From: a virus
Length of the DNA stretch: 25,194 nt
IMG/VR virus record: IMGVR_UViG_3300009135_000013
Coordinates: 1 to 25,194 of that record
Reading direction: 5' to 3' (one strand)
The notes under the pieces were generated by a model that did not search any database, was not told where the DNA came from, and saw nothing but the letters and a program-made list of their open reading frames with translations. Of this stretch, positions 15,401 through 23,711 are shown in pieces. Within the stretch, counting starts at the first letter, position 1. Every line of letters starts with the position of its first letter. Made by a program: the position numbers and the translations under genes.

Positions 15401-16514
15401 CGTCTGTCGCGATACGCTCTCCGCCTTCGACCCTGAAGTTTGGGTTCTCTTTTACGTTGAACCCGTCTTTCTCGAAAGCCTTGAACAGAGCGACAGCATC
15501 CTCGGTCATTCGCTGGAATGGCGTTACCTTCAGTCCGTGTTCTTCTGCGTACTTGAGCGCTTCGCGTACAGCAAAGGATCCAATTCCCTGACGTTGCAGC
15601 TCCTTCGGTACTGACACACCGATCTGTAGCTCGTCTCCGACGTGCCAGGCGGTAACAATCTCTCCGCCGTCCTTGTGTCTGATGGATACGAATTTGCGAT
15701 CGGGGAAAGAGTCATCAATGTGGACTGTCACATCATCAGGATTGACCTTCGTCCACGCTGGATCGCCATAGCTGGCGGCCGATTTGAGTGCAGCAGTTAC
15801 CCGGGCGAACAGGTTCTTCGGAGATCCGCCGTGAGAGTACGGAATGCCGGCGAACATCGAGGTGGTTCCCTGCGGAGGAATCAACTTGTTCAGCGCGGTA
15901 CTGACAGTCATCGTGTTCTTCGGGATCGCACCGACAGCGCCACCAATCAGACCCATGAACAGCGTACCGCCAGCGACCGCGAACAGTGTTTCCTCGGCGG
16001 TAGATGTCGGATCGATCTGATGCCGTATAGCTTCCGTGGTAGCAACGATAGGCGTGCCGCCAGCGAGCGCCCGTTTCAGCCCTACGCCGAATCCCTTACC
16101 GATTGCGAAAGGGACAGGGATCAGGTTGATCGGATCGAGCAAGCCAGCGAACAGGCGAGTGCCGCCCCAATCCTGAAGCTGAGTGCGAAGATCAAGATTT
16201 TCCTCGATCATAAATTTGATGAGTGCAGTTTCTTCTGGCGACGTGGAGAGAGTGAACTCATCCATGAAAGACTCGAAACCATCAAGCTCGCCGGGGATCT
16301 GGAACGGGTTGTATCCCTCTACCACTCGTCGATCTGGTGGACTCAGAGGCACACCGAAACCGCGCGCAGCGCCTGCAAACGTAGCGGCCTGGCCGATAGA
16401 GGTATCCAGAAGGTAAGCGTTGCGAACAGCTCCCAACCAGCTGCCGTTACGCTCACTCTTGTCAGCGTATCGCGGTAGTGGTTGTCCGATGATGTCTCGT
16501 AGCTTTGTCGTCAC
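12402..16514 (-). CDS. Internal virion (ejection) protein with embedded GNAT-like domain
   Basis: This 1370-aa protein is in the position and size class of T7 gp16. The N-terminal part has hydrophobic segments (about residues 120-195, with LLDPINLIPVPFAIGKGFG and FAVAGGTLFMGLIGGAVG), as expected for a protein ejected through the host membrane. Residues about 258-378 look like an inserted GNAT acetyltransferase. Strands precede VSVPKELQRQGIGSFAVREA (acetyl-CoA loop QRQGIG at 307-312), then DAVALFKAFEKDGFNV. A long helical region follows. The C-terminal part (RRFSGGMVQSKIIENSLLWR, KGEWWKVIGQYRGFSIAATHR) is typical of large podovirus ejection proteins. I see no lytic transglycosylase motif, unlike T7 gp16. 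The start is GTG overlapping the previous stop (GTGA). Confidence 0.85.
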   Translation of the reverse strand: MTTKLRDIIGQPLPRYADKSERNGSWLGAVRNAYLLDTSIGQAATFAGAARGFGVPLSPPDRRVVEGYNPFQIPGELDGFESFMDEFTLSTSPEETALIKFMIEENLDLRTQLQDWGGTRLFAGLLDPINLIPVPFAIGKGFGVGLKRALAGGTPIVATTEAIRHQIDPTSTAEETLFAVAGGTLFMGLIGGAVGAIPKNTMTVSTALNKLIPPQGTTSMFAGIPYSHGGSPKNLFARVTAALKSAASYGDPAWTKVNPDDVTVHIDDSFPDRKFVSIRHKDGGEIVTAWHVGDELQIGVSVPKELQRQGIGSFAVREALKYAEEHGLKVTPFQRMTEDAVALFKAFEKDGFNVKENPNFRVEGGERIATDGKPLFEVLPLIDATPIPKEARVALDDMNAQAEKAEMEVKILDAAVIELTAKWEKAPVAGGAKTKARNALDQLIQQTEVAKRQAIIAKRNAQDINIQAALLLDEKAVADWDLLPTGYNTLLGKLDQFPWWRLIKTPLRKMAPEIAVKYQMFALRMASTPGLNNQGNKLGHTTGPSVESLIIEYTGRWLGATREAQQIYRVYTGHGKSSGQVKHFFIDQQQRVRGTVNRWEGKGPTTETPEGKLTIQEFDRQISMAIANGGKHEVPEVAKAAQLYIPIIKSIGDEGKKLGVFATQVNIAKRVAKVDQDIANFNERWIASKKYTENTLPPGLRDLRNKMELEKMDLEDMAQGYIDADNPNFIHRMWIAEEVKAQEVELKNILTREFTNNPKQVFRDKDGNVIPQHPDDVRARVNEAYAAILHEADTGNNGAYAPNNGNSRQWLEGRKAAIEDGSFRDANGALSARTAKKQIEIIDEKLRRIADGADIHGASGPLIARRLDLDDKELLNMNLIESDITTWMQHYVSRTAPMIETARVFGDARAQTHIDELYQETMDLADATTDPQLKAQLIEEADGARTAMNDLRDIVHGVYQIPDNPDAITPRILRMLRNFNILGAMGRSVLMALGDTGNIVMSQGLRRSLGYAVENFASGLTDGNVKMIRTEVDLAGSVSEVILGMRYHQMTDFGIAVGSSKYPGLAKFEKGLAAASQRFFLYNLLGPWTDMARRFSGGMVQSKIIENSLLWRAGNLPEDEITIMSRLGINKQQAIQFAEEWEASGKLKHKNMFIANTSEWVSEQGQRTFRAAINTEIGRMVPTPGAVDKPKALLKGEWWKVIGQYRGFSIAATHRIMGAGIHQKGMQKYAGFASMVGIAMMVDAFKRPDYISLTLEEQILRAVELSAVTGILLDVNDTIERMTAGGFGIRPALGMDIRERSPNWANRMGTVGAVPNQWLTLMYGLTSDNAETDDAARAIRYMIPYNNLIWWNEVFNRAQRAIPDAIEAET

Positions 16515-19111
16515 GGCGATATCGGTATGCGCCTGGCTTCTTCTCTGTCAGTGAGGCCAGTTTCGCGATTCCTCTCCCGTTGTCGTTGCAGCTCTTTTTC
16601 AAATTCCGCTCTCGCGTGATTGAGATTGAACGGAAGAAGTCTACCGAGATTCAGTCCGTCCATCGTTAAGGCTTCTGTCATCACGCCGCCCCTATCCACG
16701 ATAACTATTCTCCAGCTTGGAGTGTAGATCCCCTCGTTGTTGTGGGCTGCTGACAGATCCGAATCAAACTGAAGTCCGGCGTTGACTCCAGCGACAAAGA
16801 CCTCTCCCTCACCACGCAGCTTTGCCATCTCATCGAGCACGTCTTGGAAGTCCTTCCAGACAAACTCCATCAGCTCATCATCGCGGTTGCCATGAGAATC
16901 GACAGCAAAGTTTTCAGGTGGTCGGTCAACTACAGCCCATTCCGGCTTGAGGTCAAACCATGTCTTAGGATTCCAGATCACCGTGTCGTTGTAGTTGCTG
17001 TAACGAAGCGGAGAAAAGCCGATCTTTGAAGCACCGTAGTCGTTCCGATTCATCACATCACGAACCACATGAGCAACAAATGGCATGAACTCAGATTCGC
17101 TGTTCTCGTTGATCTGGCCTGCAAACGGTTTCAAGCCTTCTTCAACTTGTCGCATCAGTTCAGGTGGAATATCGCCTACGTTATCGCCAAACAAATTCCA
17201 ATCGAATTCCGGTGCAGACGTCCGTCCCTGTTGAGTCCAAAGTGAGCGCCAATTCGCTTCGAGTGATCGAGTAATCATCGACTTCGCAGCGTTCATATAT
17301 GCCGCTTTTGATTCCGGGCTTCTGTCTGCCCAATCCTGATAAGGCGAGTGAGATGGATCAGCGAACCTCTCCATTGTCTTGCGGAGATCCTGAGCGGAAA
17401 TTCTTCCATTCCTGCCGAACACGTTGTGAAGCATGTCTCCAAGATCATTGCCGAGAGCGCTGTCGTCTCTCATGTTCCTGCGGAATGTTGGCTGATCCCA
17501 GAACAGGCGAGCGAGTCTCAGCGTCTGGTCGAGCGTGTCCTGATTCATTCCCTCTGAGTTCATCAGGCGTCCGATGATCGTATCTCTCAGTGCATCATCC
17601 CAGATGCCAATGCGACCCATACGCTGCGGAACCACCGCCTCAAGTCGTTGCCACTCAGGATGATTCGGGTCGTTGATGAGATCCGAGTAATACTCGCGAT
17701 TCATATCAACGCCGGTCAGTGCCGTGTAGAACGGAGTGACTTCTGTAGCGCCACCCTTTGTCTGCTCACGGTATCCGCCCGGTATGTTTCCGATTCTCTC
17801 TACTGCTGCGCGCCAATGATCGCGAAGCTCGACTTCTGTGAAGTCGGTCTTCGGCGCTCCACCTCGCAACCTCTCCTGCTCTGCCTCCATCTGAGCGTGC
17901 CATTCAACCCACCCAGGAATGAACGCTTTCTGGAATGCTGTCGGCGCACCACCTGTGCGAGCGACATTCTGCTCCATCAGTTTGAGGATCGCATCACGCA
18001 GCGTGGACTTGTAGCCATTCCCTATGACATTCAAATGCGCCTTGTTGAATTCGCGCACAAGCCTGTCAGTATCGATAGGCGTGTTCTGCGTCAGAGACTC
18101 CATCGCGTGCGGCGCGTACCAGTTGAAGAACTCCTTCATGTCTCGCATCAATCTTGAGTCGAGAGTGTTATCGAATGCTTCAAATTGAGCGCGCACAACG
18201 CCGGTTGCAAACTCAGCGATCGCCATGCGTTCAGCAGGGCTTATCGGCATCTCATCTAATGGGACATGAGCGATTCCGCCAAACTCATCGACCATCGGGA
18301 ATGTGCCTTCGCCCATTGCGAAATTGTTCAGAGCCTCTGCGAACTCGACGTGTGCAACCTCATCACCAGGAGGGAGATTTGAGATCATGTTGGTGATCGA
18401 TGCGACCGCGTACTGTCGATCTAATGCGTCAAGCCTTTCCGCTTTTTCGTCATCCAGCCAGAAGTGCAGCTCATCGCCCTGCTCTATTGCTGCGCGCGCT
18501 TGCAGCATCGCTGCGCCAGATAATTCTGGATCATCGATGTAGCCGGCCATGTCATCCATGTGGCCTTGAATCGTTTGTATTTGTAAGCCTTTGGCCTCTC
18601 TGTGATCGCGCTCTGCCTTCACCCTGATGATGTGGTTGAAGTGCTCGACCATCTTGATCTGAGCGGTGTCGTTGACAGTGGGCTTCAGGTAATCGGGCGC
18701 CAGCTCAGTGACTTTCGAGACATAGCCTTCAGCCAGAATGCGGAACGCTTCAGGATCGAACGGATTGTCAGCAGCAATAACATTCAGATTCTCGGACACA
18801 TCGAGGGTCATCTGCTGCATGTAACGCTGGCTGACCATCTGCGTGTATTCGCGATCGTAGATGCTCGGGGCGAGCAGGCCGTCCTCAGTCATCGGCACAG
18901 TCGGTGCCATCAGGAATCCGTCTACGTCGCGCTCGAAGTTCAGCTTGCCGGCATCGCGTATCGCTTCCTGGGTGCGAATGTCTGCCTGCTTCTCGAACTG
19001 TCGATCAGCAACTTGCCCGGCTGTTCTGACAAGGGCCGGTCCGAAACTGGCTGGAGCCGGCAGCCTGACCTGCGCGGTGCGTATTCCAATCCGTCTGGTT
19101 TCTCTGGCCAT
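16511..19111 (-). CDS. Internal virion (ejection) protein, gp15-like position
   Basis: This 866-aa protein lies between the 185-aa and 1370-aa ejection proteins, as T7 gene 15 does. It is largely soluble and helical, with long charged stretches (GQVADRQFEKQADIRTQEAIRDAGKLNFERDVDGFL near residues 32-67). Tryptophan-rich segments lie later (WRAAVERIGNIPGGYREQT, WLDDEKAERLDALDRQYAVA). The C-terminal part (NLGRLLPFNLNHARAEFEKELQRQRERN) ends in a basic, arginine-rich tail. Such proteins form the periplasmic tunnel that carries DNA into the cell. The assignment rests on gene order, length and composition rather than a recognised motif. Translation is coupled by TAATG to the preceding gene. Confidence 0.75.
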   Translation of the reverse strand: MARETRRIGIRTAQVRLPAPASFGPALVRTAGQVADRQFEKQADIRTQEAIRDAGKLNFERDVDGFLMAPTVPMTEDGLLAPSIYDREYTQMVSQRYMQQMTLDVSENLNVIAADNPFDPEAFRILAEGYVSKVTELAPDYLKPTVNDTAQIKMVEHFNHIIRVKAERDHREAKGLQIQTIQGHMDDMAGYIDDPELSGAAMLQARAAIEQGDELHFWLDDEKAERLDALDRQYAVASITNMISNLPPGDEVAHVEFAEALNNFAMGEGTFPMVDEFGGIAHVPLDEMPISPAERMAIAEFATGVVRAQFEAFDNTLDSRLMRDMKEFFNWYAPHAMESLTQNTPIDTDRLVREFNKAHLNVIGNGYKSTLRDAILKLMEQNVARTGGAPTAFQKAFIPGWVEWHAQMEAEQERLRGGAPKTDFTEVELRDHWRAAVERIGNIPGGYREQTKGGATEVTPFYTALTGVDMNREYYSDLINDPNHPEWQRLEAVVPQRMGRIGIWDDALRDTIIGRLMNSEGMNQDTLDQTLRLARLFWDQPTFRRNMRDDSALGNDLGDMLHNVFGRNGRISAQDLRKTMERFADPSHSPYQDWADRSPESKAAYMNAAKSMITRSLEANWRSLWTQQGRTSAPEFDWNLFGDNVGDIPPELMRQVEEGLKPFAGQINENSESEFMPFVAHVVRDVMNRNDYGASKIGFSPLRYSNYNDTVIWNPKTWFDLKPEWAVVDRPPENFAVDSHGNRDDELMEFVWKDFQDVLDEMAKLRGEGEVFVAGVNAGLQFDSDLSAAHNNEGIYTPSWRIVIVDRGGVMTEALTMDGLNLGRLLPFNLNHARAEFEKELQRQRERNRETGLTDREEARRIPISP

Positions 19112-19668
19112 TATGCGTTCACTCCGGGGCCGAAGCCGGGAACATCAAGAATTCCGACTCCATGAGTTCTGTTGATGCCAGATCCTGAAACAGCCTTCGT
19201 GCCAGTCGGAGGTGATTTCGCTGTCTTTCCGAGTTGCCCTTTCGCATCCATAGCTGACAACGCTGTGCCTGCAATCTCAAAGATTCCAGCAATCGCCGTT
19301 GCCCTGCTGTTCGCTTTCAGTATTGCGATCTGTGCAGACGTACCAGCTCGCGCGGCAAACTTGTTCAGTCGGATGTTTTCAATGTCATCCATTCCCATCT
19401 GGAAGTTGAACGCGCGCGCAGCAATCAGCGACGGTGAAGCCCACGCTTCAATGCCACTGTTTTGCACAAGCATGTCCTCGTTCGCCAAACGCAATGCGAT
19501 GAGCCTTTGGTTCTCCTCATCCAACGCTTGAAGCTCTTGCTGCCGAAGCTCTTGCTCGAGGATCTGTTGTCGTCGTTTGTTTGCATTGATCGTGTCAATG
19601 GTAGTGACAGCAGTACCCGCCGCCATCGCCGCCATTGCTAAGTAAAAAGTTGCACCACCGTCAGCCAT
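19111..19668 (-). CDS. Internal virion protein, gp14-like
   Basis: This 185-aa protein has an N-terminal hydrophobic Ala-rich helix (about residues 7-24, TFYLAMAAMAAGTAVTTI). A long coiled coil follows (about 29-62, NKRRQQILEQELRQQELQ...). A second Ala-rich hydrophobic helix lies near 118-138 (ATAIAGIFEIAGTALSAM), and the end is Gly/Ser/Pro-rich and disordered. This matches the architecture of T7 gp14-type ejection proteins, which form the outer-membrane pore. The position directly after tail tubular protein B and before two large ejection proteins supports it. TAATG overlaps join it to both neighbours, and AGAGG-type sequence precedes its start. Confidence 0.85.
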   Translation of the reverse strand: MADGGATFYLAMAAMAAGTAVTTIDTINANKRRQQILEQELRQQELQALDEENQRLIALRLANEDMLVQNSGIEAWASPSLIAARAFNFQMGMDDIENIRLNKFAARAGTSAQIAILKANSRATAIAGIFEIAGTALSAMDAKGQLGKTAKSPPTGTKAVSGSGINRTHGVGILDVPGFGPGVNA

Positions 19669-21857
19669 TAGTATTCCACCTCTGCGCCAAGTGCCAGCGC
19701 TTCACACGGCACCGGAATATCGTTTGAGATAGTCAGCGTCGGACGTTCATCGTATCCAAAGAGATAGAACTTCTTCAGCCCTGTAATCGGTTCGGGCGGT
19801 AGATTCAAATCTATCTGTCCGAGGAAGGTCGTGATCCTCTTGCCCTCGAGCTGGATCGCGAGCGTCGATGCCATGTAGACATCAGCCGATACAATCCGCT
19901 TCGGCATTCCACCTGTCACACCATTCTGATCCTTCACTTCCAGTGGCATGATCTCAAGCTCCGATGTATAGCCAAGCCCAATGGTCACGTTATCCACTTC
20001 AATTGGTGACAAGTCAAAGTCTGTGAGTGAGTAGTCGTACTCCCCTAAGTAGTAATCAGGATTGTGTTCCGACTGAACGACGCTGGTGCCGACCTGTACG
20101 AACGCTCCGGTGAGTGCCGGGTGATCGGTGTTCCAGTATGATTTCGCAGCAGAGGTAACTTGCAATGCACAGTCGAGTGTCACAACGAGCTCGAAGCGCT
20201 CAAGGAATAATCCGGTCGGTCGATCGACCAGTGCGTACAGCTTGTCCTCAATCACCGCGAGCGATTTGTAGTCGCCCTGGGTTTGCCAGATTCCCCACGT
20301 TCGGATCTGTTCCGCGCGAGCTGCGTGATACCAAGTGATGTCGCCGTTGCCAGTAACAAAGAAAGCGATCTGCTCTGGTCGGTCATAGCCGCCGTAAAGC
20401 ACCTCGACTTCCTGAACGTCTGCGATGTGTTCTTCAGCAATGAGAGATATGGCATCGGACGAATAGCCGCTGGTGCTATCCACCCAGATGAACTCACGGA
20501 TTGCGTTGCCTTGCGCCTGCACGTACAGAGTCGACTCATCGAAAATCTTCGGTTCGATGTTTCCGTTCGCGCCGTATCGAGTCTCTTTGATGAGGTTGAA
20601 CGTCTCAGGGACAAGAGGCTCGTTCTCACTCTGCGGCGCATAGAACTCGCCGGCGTCGGTGAAGACTTGTAAGTGCCGGCCACTGACCACATCTGTAATC
20701 ATGTTGATCTGTTTGTCAGCGATCACTACTTGAATTGAATCAGCAGGGAACGCATCGCCCACGTCGAAATTAAAAAACGCAGCAACCCTCGACCCGAAGA
20801 TATGGGCTGGAAGTGAGGAACTACCTGCAAGCCAAAGGCGCTGCGAGTGGAACTCGATCACACTTGGATACCCATGCACCTCCGTGAAGGCTTCCTCGTC
20901 CCAATCTTTGGAAGGCACCGGATTTATGTTCGAGTTAGCTGTAATCGTAGCGACGTTTCCGCTGGTGAGTCCTTCCACTTCCTCAGTCGAAAGGGCAGGA
21001 AAGGAACCACCAATCATTCCGATTGTAATTTCGTTCGTGGTCTTGCTGATGACCTGGCCCTTCACGCCAGAGTCTCGCCCGACAATGATCTCGTCAATCT
21101 CAAAATCACTGGCAGCGTCAGTCGCCCCGAACTGTAAGACAGCGCCGGGATCAAGATCCTCGATGATCGTTCCCGTCGCCGTTGTGGAAGGAGGGCCAGC
21201 TACAGCAGTAATCAGAATCTGATGTCCTCGGTAGCGTATAGCCCTGTTTATGTGCCGTGTCGTAAAGATCGCTTCATTCGATGTGACGGTAACAACGTCG
21301 CCTTCATCGATGCCATCGACCTCGATTGTGTTCGCAAGCGCCTCAAACTTCACGAAAGGCATTGCCTTCGGGTAGTCGTTCGCAAGCCCTTCGCCCTCGA
21401 ACATATATTCTTCTTGCACGAATGTCGTTGCCGAAGTGCGTCGAATCATGAGCGTCGGGAAAAGTGTATGAGCGCAAAACATCACATCAGCAGTCTGCGT
21501 GATCGATAGCTTCTTGATGATCGTTGCGTTCCATGCCGGCAAGCCGACAATCGGAACCGTGTCGATTAGTGCGCCAGTCTCATTGTCGTAAACGGTGACT
21601 TGGTTGGGTGCCGCGTCAAACGAAAACAGGTACGTCTGAGTCTCGGAGAAAACGAAAGCCTCGATGCGAACAGAGGCTGCATTTTCTCCGAGGTACAGGG
21701 AACCAGGTCGGCGTCGCATTCCACCAGTGACCTTCGGCCACCAGTTAGTGAGTAGCTTGCAGCCGTTTTCGTATTGCGCCAGATCGAGTCGGCCAAGCAT
21801 TCCCTCGGACAACAACCCGCCTGAGAAGTTGGTCTGGAAGTTGCGGAATTTTGGCAT
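19668..21857 (-). CDS. Tail tubular protein B (tail nozzle, T7 gp12-like)
   Basis: This 729-aa protein begins with the recognisable nozzle signature: NFQTNFSGGLLSEGMLGRLDLAQYENG near residues 7-33, then NWWPKVTGGMRRRPGSLYLG near 38-57 and TYLFSF near 75. Later landmarks are SVIEFHSQRLWLAGSSSLP, LQVFTDAGEFYAPQ and EREF-type strands (AIREFIWVDSTSGYSSD). The protein forms the hexameric nozzle at the tip of the short tail, through which DNA leaves. Its length is close to that of T7 gp12. It follows tail tubular protein A with a TAATG overlap. Confidence 0.93.
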   Translation of the reverse strand: MPKFRNFQTNFSGGLLSEGMLGRLDLAQYENGCKLLTNWWPKVTGGMRRRPGSLYLGENAASVRIEAFVFSETQTYLFSFDAAPNQVTVYDNETGALIDTVPIVGLPAWNATIIKKLSITQTADVMFCAHTLFPTLMIRRTSATTFVQEEYMFEGEGLANDYPKAMPFVKFEALANTIEVDGIDEGDVVTVTSNEAIFTTRHINRAIRYRGHQILITAVAGPPSTTATGTIIEDLDPGAVLQFGATDAASDFEIDEIIVGRDSGVKGQVISKTTNEITIGMIGGSFPALSTEEVEGLTSGNVATITANSNINPVPSKDWDEEAFTEVHGYPSVIEFHSQRLWLAGSSSLPAHIFGSRVAAFFNFDVGDAFPADSIQVVIADKQINMITDVVSGRHLQVFTDAGEFYAPQSENEPLVPETFNLIKETRYGANGNIEPKIFDESTLYVQAQGNAIREFIWVDSTSGYSSDAISLIAEEHIADVQEVEVLYGGYDRPEQIAFFVTGNGDITWYHAARAEQIRTWGIWQTQGDYKSLAVIEDKLYALVDRPTGLFLERFELVVTLDCALQVTSAAKSYWNTDHPALTGAFVQVGTSVVQSEHNPDYYLGEYDYSLTDFDLSPIEVDNVTIGLGYTSELEIMPLEVKDQNGVTGGMPKRIVSADVYMASTLAIQLEGKRITTFLGQIDLNLPPEPITGLKKFYLFGYDERPTLTISNDIPVPCEALALGAEVEY

Positions 21858-22489
21858 TACCGATTACGCCAGAACTTGTCGAGACTCCCACCCCTGCCGC
21901 GAACGAGTCTTCGCAAGTTGACCTTCTGATTTGTCTGAGCTTGCGCGTCCTCAGTTTTCGCTTTCTGCCAATGCTCGTCGGCAAGTCCCTTCATCGATCC
22001 GGCGATGTCTTCCTTTCGCGCGATCGAGAATGAAAGCATCGTCGCCAGTCGGTAGATGACCAGCAAGCGGAAGTAAGGATTCCAGACAGACTCATCAGCA
22101 CGGAACCGATACTTCAGGATTACGGTTTCGTTCTCAGTGTCGTAGGTATGGATCTGATCCTGAAATCTGTCGTACTCAATCGTCCGGCGATCGCCCGACG
22201 AACTTCCATCAGGAACAAGAACCGTATCGACCGACAGCACATCATTCGGAATCTGGTACGCGACATTGTATTTCGTGTCAGGCACACCAACGAGAATGTT
22301 CGGAGTGAGGTCGAACGTCTTTGTTGCGAAGCGCCACTTGTACAGCGACAGCTCGGCAAGCACGATCAGCTCGTACCACTCGTTACAAAAAATTGCCTCT
22401 GCTGTTCCCTGAGAAAAACTGGTAATGGGATTGACGCCAGCACCGAGGCACGCCTTGTTGGAATTGTCTAACCGGTCTACTTCTGCCAT
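21857..22489 (-). CDS. Tail tubular protein A (adaptor ring, T7 gp11-like)
   Basis: This 210-aa protein shows features of podovirus tail adaptor proteins: AIFCNEWYELIVLAELSLYKWRFATKT near residues 33-59, YNVAYQIPNDVLSVDTVLV near 74-92, KYRFRADESVWNPYFRLLVIYRLA near 126-149, and a basic C-terminus (RRLVRGRGGSLDKFWRNR). It forms the ring between portal and nozzle. I place the start at the ATG at 22489 rather than at a TTG two codons upstream. No clear ribosome binding site precedes either, and a stable hairpin ends nine bases before the ATG. That is unusual in this window, and it may lower expression of tail genes relative to head genes. Confidence 0.9.
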   Translation of the reverse strand: MAEVDRLDNSNKACLGAGVNPITSFSQGTAEAIFCNEWYELIVLAELSLYKWRFATKTFDLTPNILVGVPDTKYNVAYQIPNDVLSVDTVLVPDGSSSGDRRTIEYDRFQDQIHTYDTENETVILKYRFRADESVWNPYFRLLVIYRLATMLSFSIARKEDIAGSMKGLADEHWQKAKTEDAQAQTNQKVNLRRLVRGRGGSLDKFWRNR

Positions 22490-22498
22490 AAGCAAATA

Positions 22499-22529
22499 GG
22501 GCCGAGGCTAGACTAGCTAACCCCGGCCC
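22499..22529 (-). terminator. Terminator-like hairpin between head and tail genes
   Basis: On the - strand a nine-pair stem (GGGCCGGGG with CCTCGGCCC) encloses a 13-base loop. One pair is G-U on this strand and a mismatch on the other, so the RNA structure favours the late transcript. A moderately U-rich tail (UAUUUGCUU) follows, then the start of the tail tubular A gene. It sits in the same genomic place as the T7 terminator after gene 10. It may be a leaky terminator, an mRNA 3' end stabiliser or a translation block. Confidence 0.5.
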
Positions 22530-22550
22530 GACTCCTTTACCAGTCTGGTT

Positions 22551-22835
22551 TTACGTGCCGTTGAGGACAGTGACCGGAGTAGCTTTGGAAGCGCTAGTCA
22601 CAGCCAACATATCGATCGTCGGTGCGTTGTTGTCCGACACGATGATCACATCGCCGTTGTTCAACAGTTCAGCGTGGGGATTGAAATACCCACTCGTCAC
22701 AATTGCGGCGAGGTTATCTGCGTCAGAGCGATACAACCAGAGTGTGTTAGTGCCGACTTGCACGCGATTCATGTTGGTCGCGTCAAAGGCACACGGAAGG
22801 AACCGGAGAACAAATTGTATGAATAGTTTCTTCAC
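22551..22835 (-). CDS. Small head-associated protein (candidate capsid decoration)
   Basis: This 94-aa protein starts at a GTG, two bases after the capsid stop codon, with GGAG eight bases upstream. The core (VQVGTNTLWLYRSDADNLAAIVTSGYFN, LNNGDVIIVSDNN, TIDMLAVTSASK) matches a type of small protein that I recall directly after the capsid gene in many podoviruses. Its function there is unproven, with decoration or head stabilisation suggested. Unlike typical members it carries an N-terminal basic-hydrophobic leader (MKKLFIQFVLRFLPCAF), similar to those of the scaffold and capsid proteins. The hairpin downstream would end the head-gene transcript after this gene. Confidence 0.8.
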   Translation of the reverse strand: MKKLFIQFVLRFLPCAFDATNMNRVQVGTNTLWLYRSDADNLAAIVTSGYFNPHAELLNNGDVIIVSDNNAPTIDMLAVTSASKATPVTVLNGT

Positions 22836-22837
22836 GA

Positions 22838-23701
22838 TTAGGTCTCCGTTGAGCGGATGCGATAGCCACCGAGGTCGTCGATGAGGCACGCATTCATAGA
22901 CATTGAGCCAACCGCGAGATGCGACTGCTCTTTGCCCTGCCAGGTGATGTCCATCATGACATCCTGCCCAGAGGCGTGTCCGACAGCCGACCTGTGGTAT
23001 GCAACATTCTCGCGAATGGTGCCACCGGTCAGTGTAAGACCTGAGAAGGAAAAGACGTGGAAGGAAAACCACGGTTTCGCGCTGAAGCCGACCTTCGGAA
23101 AGGGCAGATCAGATTCTGGAACGAAGTCCAGAGATGCGAACTCAGTGATATTCATGAGGTTTGTCCAGCCTTGCGGAGCAACGCAAAGGAATCGCTGGCC
23201 ATCATCGGGAACGTCGCCATTGCCCATAAACTCATAGGCTTCCTCGACCTTCGCTTGTGTGACTACGCCAGCGGCAGCAGTCTCACCCGTGAAGGTGTCG
23301 GTAATGGCAGTAATGTCCGAATCAGAGGCACGACCCAGGGCGGCAGCGATGGAAGTTGTTACAGCTCCACGCTCGTCATGCTCGATCTTCAGCTCGTCCA
23401 GCTTGTCAATGAACTCACCGCCATAGCGATCAGCGAGAATACATTCGACGTTGGTGTGAACGAGATTCAGAATCGGAACTTGACCGTTCCGGGTCTTGGT
23501 GCCAGCGATACCCTTACCTATGATCTGGAAGGTTGTGGACTTGCCGACGACATTTGTCTTTCGACGAACCGTGTTCAGGAGTTTGGAACCGAAGCGCTGA
23601 TACGCTAAGTGAACTTCACTCTCAAACTGTTTCGTGAAAGCAACGTCAATCGAGTTTTGCTGCCTCGGAAAGAGGGCAAGCAAGAATCGAAGCAAGAACA
23701 T
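22838..23701 (-). CDS. Major capsid protein
   Basis: The 287-aa product belongs to a podovirus capsid family recognised by AFTKQFESEVHLAYQRFGSKL near residues 21-41, NVVGKSTTFQIIGKGIAGTK near 50-69, then LADRYGGEFIDKLDELKIEHDER near 89-111 and AALGRASD near 120. The fold is presumably HK97-like. The start is the ATG at 23701, preceded by GGAG six bases upstream; an ATG ten codons further up lacks this. Before the conserved domain is an extra leader, MFLLRFLLALFPRQQ. A stem-loop covers the 5' untranslated region. High expression is expected from this arrangement. Confidence 0.93.
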   Translation of the reverse strand: MFLLRFLLALFPRQQNSIDVAFTKQFESEVHLAYQRFGSKLLNTVRRKTNVVGKSTTFQIIGKGIAGTKTRNGQVPILNLVHTNVECILADRYGGEFIDKLDELKIEHDERGAVTTSIAAALGRASDSDITAITDTFTGETAAAGVVTQAKVEEAYEFMGNGDVPDDGQRFLCVAPQGWTNLMNITEFASLDFVPESDLPFPKVGFSAKPWFSFHVFSFSGLTLTGGTIRENVAYHRSAVGHASGQDVMMDITWQGKEQSHLAVGSMSMNACLIDDLGGYRIRSTET

Positions 23702-23707
23702 TGATTT

Positions 23708-23711
23708 CTCC
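23708..23711 (-). promoter_or_regulatory. Ribosome binding site of the capsid gene
   Basis: GGAG lies six bases before the ATG at 23701 and decides the capsid start. Its first G closes the base of the upstream stem-loop, so the structure leaves the site almost fully exposed. Confidence 0.75.

Noticed and set aside
15790-15860. HGGSP near residue 228 of the ejection protein as a possible ADP-ribosyltransferase start
   Set aside because: Only a few residues match and no downstream catalytic Glu pattern is visible; the following sequence fits the GNAT-like domain instead.
15642-16478. + strand open frame of 278 codons opposite the ejection protein gene
   Set aside because: The sense strand encodes a well-supported ejection protein here, and the antisense product has Arg/Ser-rich shadow composition.
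22836-23072. Upstream extension of the small head protein into the capsid gene
   Set aside because: The open frame overlaps the capsid domain. The GTG at 22835 has a proper GGAG, and the product then starts with the leader seen in its neighbours.
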